A DNA stretch of 10,608 nt from Burkholderiales bacterium (GTDB taxonomy: Bacteria; Pseudomonadota; Gammaproteobacteria; Burkholderiales; Casimicrobiaceae), in NCBI GenBank assembly GCA_031283405.1, contig JAITBX010000005.1:1-10608 (forward strand), given 5' to 3'. The notes under the pieces were generated by a model, which was not told the origin of the DNA, ran no database searches, and saw only the letters and a list, made by a program, of their open reading frames with translations. A program made the translations under genes and the position numbers. Within the stretch, counting starts at the first letter, position 1; the number at the start of each line of letters is the position of its first letter. Below, piece after piece: positions 7,198-10,608 of this stretch.

Positions 7198-8160
7198 TTA
7201 CGTCAATTCACGTCCATCTCCGTCGAAAATACAGACATCCCGCCGCGTCGATGGCAAGCCGAATCGTTCGTCGTAACTTATCCCCGTCAAATAAAGCCCG
7301 TCGGCCATGAAAGTCGGCGCCGCTTGGGTGCGATCGCGCGCCTCCAAAAGCTCTGCCGCCCACTCCGGCGGCCGCTTGCCGATGCCGACCCACAGCAACG
7401 CGCCGACCATGTTGCGCACCATGTGATGCAGAAAAGCATTGCCCGAACACGCGAAGCGAACGAATGCCCCATGTTGCGTCACCGAAAAATCCGTCAAACT
7501 TTTTACCGGCGACTTGGCCTGACACTGCGCCGCCCGAAACGAAGAAAAATCGTGAGCGCCAATCCAATGGCGCGCGGCAGCGGCCATCGCCGCAACATCG
7601 AGCGGACGGTGATGCCAGCCGACGCGCCCCGCCCACAAGCCGGGGCGCTCCGGTCGATTGAGCAACCAATAAGTGTAATGGCGCGCCGTCGCCGAGAAGC
7701 GCGCATGAAAATCGCCAGCGACCGGCTGCGCCCAGCGCACCGCCACCGTCGGCGACAAATGCGCGTTGACGCCGCGCACCCACGCCGTCAGCGGTCGCGC
7801 TACCGGCGCATCGAAATGCGCCACCTGCGCGCTGGCGTGAACGCCGGCATCGGTGCGACCGGCCGCCGTCACGCGCACCGGCACGTCGGTAACAGCGGCC
7901 AGCGCCGTTTCCAGCGCTTCTTGCACGCTGCTGCGGCTATAACGTTTTTGATTCAAGTCTGCACATTCCTTCCCCTCTCCCACTTGTGGTGCTTCGACAA
8001 GCTCAGCATGCGCGGAAGAGTGGCCGTAGGGGACGCCGCCCTCGGCGTCCCGATGGGCGGGAGAGGGCGTAGGGGCGACCTGCCGCTGCCAGCCGCAAAA
8101 CGCCGCGCCATCGTACTCGACGCACAGCACCAAACGTCCGAGCGGCAACGCTTCATTCAT
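7198..8160 (-). CDS. truA: tRNA pseudouridine(38-40) synthase carrying an in-frame repeat insertion
   Basis: Converts uridines 38-40 of the tRNA anticodon arm to pseudouridine. The start is ATG 8160 (MNEALPLGR) with GAGAGG six bases upstream. Core motifs are VEYDGAAFCGWQRQ (14-27), AGRTDAGVHASAQVAHFD (100-117; catalytic Asp104), DFHARFSATARHYTYW, DFSSFRAAQCQAKSP and FLHHMVRNMVG, followed by the normal C-terminus RDRTQAAPTFMADGLYL. E. coli TruA has about 270 residues and only about four residues between WQRQ and SVQ. Here about 50 residues (28-77) lie between them, which explains the total of 320. The extra DNA consists of known-type palindromic repeats read in frame. All catalytic motifs are intact, so the enzyme probably still works, with a loop near the N-terminal end of the fold. 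A TAAAAT box at 8198-8193 may be its -10. Confidence 0.95.
   Translation of the reverse strand: MNEALPLGRLVLCVEYDGAAFCGWQRQVAPTPSPAHRDAEGGVPYGHSSAHAELVEAPQVGEGKECADLNQKRYSRSSVQEALETALAAVTDVPVRVTAAGRTDAGVHASAQVAHFDAPVARPLTAWVRGVNAHLSPTVAVRWAQPVAGDFHARFSATARHYTYWLLNRPERPGLWAGRVGWHHRPLDVAAMAAAARHWIGAHDFSSFRAAQCQAKSPVKSLTDFSVTQHGAFVRFACSGNAFLHHMVRNMVGALLWVGIGKRPPEWAAELLEARDRTQAAPTFMADGLYLTGISYDERFGLPSTRRDVCIFDGDGRELT
7968..8081. repeat. Composite palindromic repeats inserted in truA
   Basis: From left to right: ccttcccctct (7968-7978, as at 5933-5943); ctctcccacttgtgg (7975-7989, exact 15-mer also found as its complement at 10066-10080); gcttcgacaagctcagca (7991-8008), a widely dispersed bacterial repeat motif; a hairpin gggacgccg-ccct-cggcgtccc (8030-8051); and gtaggggcgacct (8069-8081, exact match to 416-428). 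The whole block is open in the truA frame and translates to a segment including AHAELVEAPQVGEGKE. Confidence 0.85.
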
Positions 8161-8166
8161 CGGCAA

Positions 8167-8172
8167 CCTCTC
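8167..8172 (-). promoter_or_regulatory. Ribosome binding site of truA
   Basis: GAGAGG on the minus strand, six bases before ATG 8160; supports this start over the in-frame TTG at 8166, which would leave no room for a binding site. Confidence 0.55.
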
Positions 8173-8303
8173 TCGCGGTAAAAGAAATATTTATTTTAGC
8201 GCCGAGTGGCTCATTACGGGTCACTGTGACAAACTTGTGGCAGATTAACACTCTTCGGTCTTATCCGCCCTACGATTGATGAGTTTTGTTGACACTTATC
8301 AGC

Positions 8304-8330
8304 ATGGGTTTCGCCTTCGGCTCTACCCAT
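8304..8330. repeat. Hairpin repeat atgggt ... acccat
   Basis: Six-base inverted arms (8304-8309 and 8325-8330) around a loop containing cgccttcgg. It matches the common 'atgggt...acccatcctac' type of dispersed intergenic repeat. Confidence 0.5.
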
Positions 8331-8350
8331 CCTACCTTGCTTTTCCAAAA

Positions 8351-8380
8351 GGGGGACATCGGCGAAGCCGATAAGGGGGC
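8351..8380. repeat. Hairpin repeat with atcggc-gaa-gccgat
   Basis: Six-base stem 8358-8363 with 8367-8372 and loop gaa, flanked on both sides by G-runs (8351-8355 and 8375-8379). Another dispersed repeat type; no coding role seen. Confidence 0.5.
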
Positions 8381-8887
8381 ATCTTCCCGGGGTGGAGATG
8401 GCGCAGGCGAGAGGCGGGGGGAGGTGGCCGCAGGGCTGCGTGTTGTTGCGAACAAACAAAGACCGGCATTTGCTGCTTTTTTACGACAAAGCATTACGGT
8501 TGCGTTTTTCCGGACGATAGCACAAAATACTACATGTATTGTTATGTTATGCATCGGGCGGTTTGCGGCGGCATCCAGACACTCCGGTAATTGGTCGGTG
8601 ATTAGAGCAGTTTTGGCTCAAATGGATACACTATTCCTCCCACCTTTCGGGGCGCTTTCTTCCATAAGTGAAAGAGGAAAGCTATTCAAAAATAAAACGC
8701 TGACCGAAGCGATTGCTTCGCGTTTGGCGCGACTCTTGCGTAAGCCGAAAATTCAAACTCCTTTTCCTGATTTTCTTCCCGCTGCTTTGGCGAAAGAGAA
8801 ATGTTTTGCGTTGTTCTTCACCTGTTCATTTTCAACAGCCCCGCTTTCCTTTCGGAAGCGAGGGTTTTCATTTCGCCGTGTTTTTTC

Positions 8888-8894
8888 AAAGGAG
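8888..8894 (+). promoter_or_regulatory. Ribosome binding site of the exported VPAL-tail protein
   Basis: AAAGGAG eight bases before the TTG at 8903. It supports a TTG start that places a signal peptide exactly at the N-terminus. The ATG at 8801 would put 34 unrelated residues in front of it. Confidence 0.7.
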
Positions 8895-8902
8895 CCTTCA
8901 AC

Positions 8903-10027
8903 TTGAAACGGTTATTTATTTCCACTCTGGGCGTGGCGCTGATTGTGTTGCTCGCGCCCGTCTCCGGCGCGTGGGCCGGCCAAACCATCACGGTACCCAA
9001 CGGGCAAACCGTAATGCACTTTGTGTGCGGAAACGGAGATACGGCCGATTTTGGCAACTCTCCTTGCGACAGCGCGCTGACGGTTGGCAATACGGTTACC
9101 ATCGACAGCGGCGGGGCGGTTCAGTCTGCTGTTTTTGGCGTTTCGGGCGCGTATAACGACACGGATGCGAATGGCGTGACCGGCAATCAGGTGACGGTCA
9201 ATGGTAAAGTGGACGATGGGGTGGTTGAAGGCGGCGATCATGACCGCGACGGCACTGCCGACGATGTGACGGCTTCTGGCAATACCGTGACGGTTGGTAG
9301 CGGCGCCGTGGTGACCGGCGGCATTACGGGCGGTTATGCCGTCACCTATAGCGGCAACGCCACGGCCTCGGACAACACGGTGCAAATCAACGGCGGCACG
9401 ATCAGTAGGAACATTATTGGCGGCTCGGCGGAGAGGTACAGTAGTACTGGCACGGCCATCGCCACCGCCACCGGCAACACCGTGACCATTCAGGGCAGCC
9501 CCACGTTTGTGGGCGTGATCAGACTTTGGGGCGGGGACGGGGGCACCCCCGGCACCAACAACACGCTAAATCTGCATGTGGCGGGCTTGAGCGTGGTCAA
9601 TCTGCGTTATTTTCAAAAACTGAACTTTGAACTGCCTGCCAGCTTGGGCAAGGGCGGAACCATGATTACCGCAACCAACATGGCGGATATCACCGACGTG
9701 ACCGGCGCCGACATCAGCATCGCGGTTTCGCCCGGCTCGCTGCTGAAGGTGGGCGACGAGATCGTGCTGATCGACGTCGGACAGCCGGCCGAGCTAAGAG
9801 TCAATGGCGCGCTGACCGTCGGAACCGCTATCACCAGCCTGACTCCAGGTTATACGTTTGATGTGGTAAGCGTCGCCGGTCAGCTCGTGGTGAAGCTGAC
9901 TGGTGCGCCGTCTCGGGCATCAACATCAACATCCGTTCCGGCGCTGAATGAAATGATGCTGATTCTGTTGGCACTGCTGTTGGCGGGAACTGCAATGGTG
10001 AAACGCAACAGGAGCGTAAAAAAATAA
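8903..10027 (+). CDS. Exported repeat-rich (beta-helix type) protein with IPTL/VPAL C-terminal sorting tail
   Basis: 374 residues from the TTG start. A clear signal peptide (MKRLFISTLGVALIVLLAPV..., cut after AWA at residue 25) sends it out through Sec. Residues 60-225 carry about six degenerate units built on G/D-N-T-V-T-I (Asn63, 95, 127, 158, 192, 220), spaced about 28-34 residues, with Gly-Gly turns between (VTGGITGGYA, NIIGGSAERY). Such patterns form right-handed beta-helices in autotransporter passenger domains. A non-repeat domain follows (226-335). The protein lacks an outer-membrane beta-barrel. It ends instead in VPAL (345-348), a hydrophobic helix (351-365) and a basic tail KRNRSVKK, the layout of IPTL/PEP-CTERM sorting signals handled by exosortase-like enzymes. 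Two cysteines (42 and 55) could form a disulfide. Likely a surface or matrix protein; ligand unknown. Confidence 0.8.
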   Translation: MKRLFISTLGVALIVLLAPVSGAWAGQTITVPNGQTVMHFVCGNGDTADFGNSPCDSALTVGNTVTIDSGGAVQSAVFGVSGAYNDTDANGVTGNQVTVNGKVDDGVVEGGDHDRDGTADDVTASGNTVTVGSGAVVTGGITGGYAVTYSGNATASDNTVQINGGTISRNIIGGSAERYSSTGTAIATATGNTVTIQGSPTFVGVIRLWGGDGGTPGTNNTLNLHVAGLSVVNLRYFQKLNFELPASLGKGGTMITATNMADITDVTGADISIAVSPGSLLKVGDEIVLIDVGQPAELRVNGALTVGTAITSLTPGYTFDVVSVAGQLVVKLTGAPSRASTSTSVPALNEMMLILLALLLAGTAMVKRNRSVKK

Positions 10028-10058
10028 AACGTTATTCCCCTCTTGGCTCTGTGCTCCA

Positions 10059-10082
10059 CTCTCTCCCACAAGTGGGAGAGAG
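10059..10082. repeat. Palindrome ctctctcccac-aa-gtgggagagag
   Basis: Perfect 11-base stem (10059-10069 with 10072-10082) with a 2-base centre, 32 bases after the stop of the exported protein gene. It shares an exact 15-mer with the truA insertion (7975-7989, opposite orientation). No T-run follows, so it is not a textbook terminator, but it may halt or protect the 3' end of the plus-strand transcript. Confidence 0.65.
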
Positions 10083-10149
10083 AAATCCAAGTCTTTCCGC
10101 CCGCAAAAGAGGGTGCGTGTTTGCATTCCGTCGTTGACAACGCTCTCCT

Positions 10150-10182
10150 AAAAAACACACGGCTCGCTGAGCGAGTCGTGTG
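10150..10182 (-). terminator. Rho-independent terminator for the minus-strand fragment
   Basis: Read on the minus strand, the arm 10182-10170 (cacacgactcgct) pairs with 10168-10156 through 13 base pairs including one G-U, and is directly followed by six T (10155-10150). It lies about 55 bases after the stop of the minus-strand remnant at 10238, showing that a transcribed gene once ended, or still ends, here. The stem could also act on the converging plus-strand transcript, but no T-run is present on that side. Confidence 0.8.
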
Positions 10183-10237
10183 CCGACGCTGCCTCTCTTC
10201 ACTTACAGCGAGCGTCTCTCCTTACTCCAACTGCTCT

Positions 10238-10540
10238 TCAGTGGCTTCGTTGACCGTATTCTGTTCTGCCGACCACCACCCCGTCGAGCAGCAATGTAAA
10301 CAGCGCCAGTATCAGCACCGCTTTCGGGTCGAGCGCCGGAACGCTTTGGGTATAACCTCGCGGTGACGGCCCCGGCCCGGCTGCCGGATTGATCGTGATG
10401 CTGAGCGCCACGGGCGCGGAGTCTCCTGTGGCATTGGTCGCTATCACGGTGAAATCGGATTTCCCTTGTGTCGTCGGCGTGCCGTAAACAGTCCGCCCTG
10501 AACAATTCAAATTCTCCCATGAAGAAAGAAGCCGTATAGG
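10238..10540 (-). pseudogene. 3' remnant of a second exported protein with Ig-like domain and VPAL sorting tail
   Basis: An open frame of about 100 codons bounded upstream by an in-frame TAG (10543-10541). From about 10510 it reads like the last half of a putative Ig (He_PIG-type) domain: YGTPTTQGKSDFTVIATNAT, then ALSITINP. A Pro/Gly linker and VPALDPKAVLILALFTLLL (from 10342) follow, then GVVVGR and a short tail. The end matches the VPAL-plus-helix layout of the neighbouring plus-strand protein, and a terminator follows. There is no plausible start, signal peptide or complete domain, so the 5' part has been lost, or lies beyond the window past the in-frame stop. Treated as a pseudogene; a sequencing frameshift near 10520 is the alternative. 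Confidence 0.6.
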
Positions 10541-10558
10541 CTAAAAAAGCATTGCAAG

Positions 10559-10601
10559 ATTTGCAGGAAACAGGCACATTACCCCTCGGAATCCTGCAAA
10601 T
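10559..10601. repeat. Inverted repeat atttgcagga ... tcctgcaaat at the right edge
   Basis: Perfect 10-base arms at 10559-10568 and 10592-10601, 23 bases apart, just beyond the point where the Ig-like remnant loses its frame. It may be part of an inserted element or a hairpin. The window ends too soon to tell. Confidence 0.4.
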
Positions 10602-10608
10602 ATTTACG

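Larger units (their letters stand above)
8161..8887. other. Long intergenic stretch with repeat fragments
   Basis: The starts of truA (-) and the exported protein gene (+) diverge here. It holds the truA leader, a ttatccgccctac fragment (8262-8274), two hairpin repeats (8304-8330 and 8358-8372), a small hairpin cgaagc-gatt-gcttcg (8705-8720) and otherwise nothing I recognise. An open frame 8286-8906 (+) crosses the repeats, has no family resemblance and overlaps the exported protein's start; I regard it as non-coding. The promoter of the exported protein gene must lie here, but no clear -35/-10 pair is visible. Confidence 0.6.

Noticed and set aside
8286..8906. 206-codon open frame on the plus strand before the exported protein gene
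   Set aside because: It runs through at least two palindromic repeats, shows no family resemblance or domain, and overlaps the well-supported start of the next gene.
10518..10608. Possible plus-strand coding start at the right edge (ATG at 10519)
   Set aside because: Stops after six codons; the later open stretch to the edge has no start with a ribosome binding site and no recognisable family.

Overview
This window looks like a chromosomal segment of a betaproteobacterium. The evidence is the run truA / accD / folC / SPOR-domain gene / cvpA / purF in one orientation, an arrangement typical of that class, with GC-rich coding sequence. I cannot name the species.

Layout: (1) 1-65 (-) is the cut-off start of a probable IS256-type transposase. 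It is followed by about 440 bases without a convincing gene (66-507) that hold a possible IS end, two tiny doubtful ORFs and three palindromic repeats. (2) 508-1725 (-) has a DUF4126-type membrane protein gene and rraA. (3) 1770-5831 (-) has purF, cvpA, a SPOR-domain envelope protein gene and folC, closely packed and probably cotranscribed. (4) 5998-6960 (-) is accD and 7198-8160 (-) is truA. The trpF-trpB-trpA genes that I expect between truA and accD in this class are absent. (5) 8161-8902 is a long intergenic stretch with repeat fragments. (6) 8903-10027 (+) encodes an exported, repeat-rich protein with a C-terminal tail like the IPTL/PEP-CTERM sorting signals. (7) Converging on it from the right edge (-) is the 3' remnant of a second gene with a similar tail, followed by a good rho-independent terminator.

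The conserved cluster is housekeeping: the committed step of purine synthesis (PurF), folylpolyglutamate synthesis (FolC), the acetyl-CoA carboxylase beta subunit (AccD), tRNA pseudouridylation (TruA) and cell-envelope or division functions (SPOR protein, CvpA). The accessory interest lies at the flanks. The right side carries two surface or exported proteins with VPAL-type sorting tails.

The most unusual observation is that truA contains an in-frame insertion of about 46 residues. Its DNA is built from the same short palindromic repeats that sit between genes elsewhere in this window (exact 13-mer and 15-mer matches). It resembles the protein-coding palindromic elements known from Rickettsia, but inside an otherwise intact tRNA-modification enzyme.
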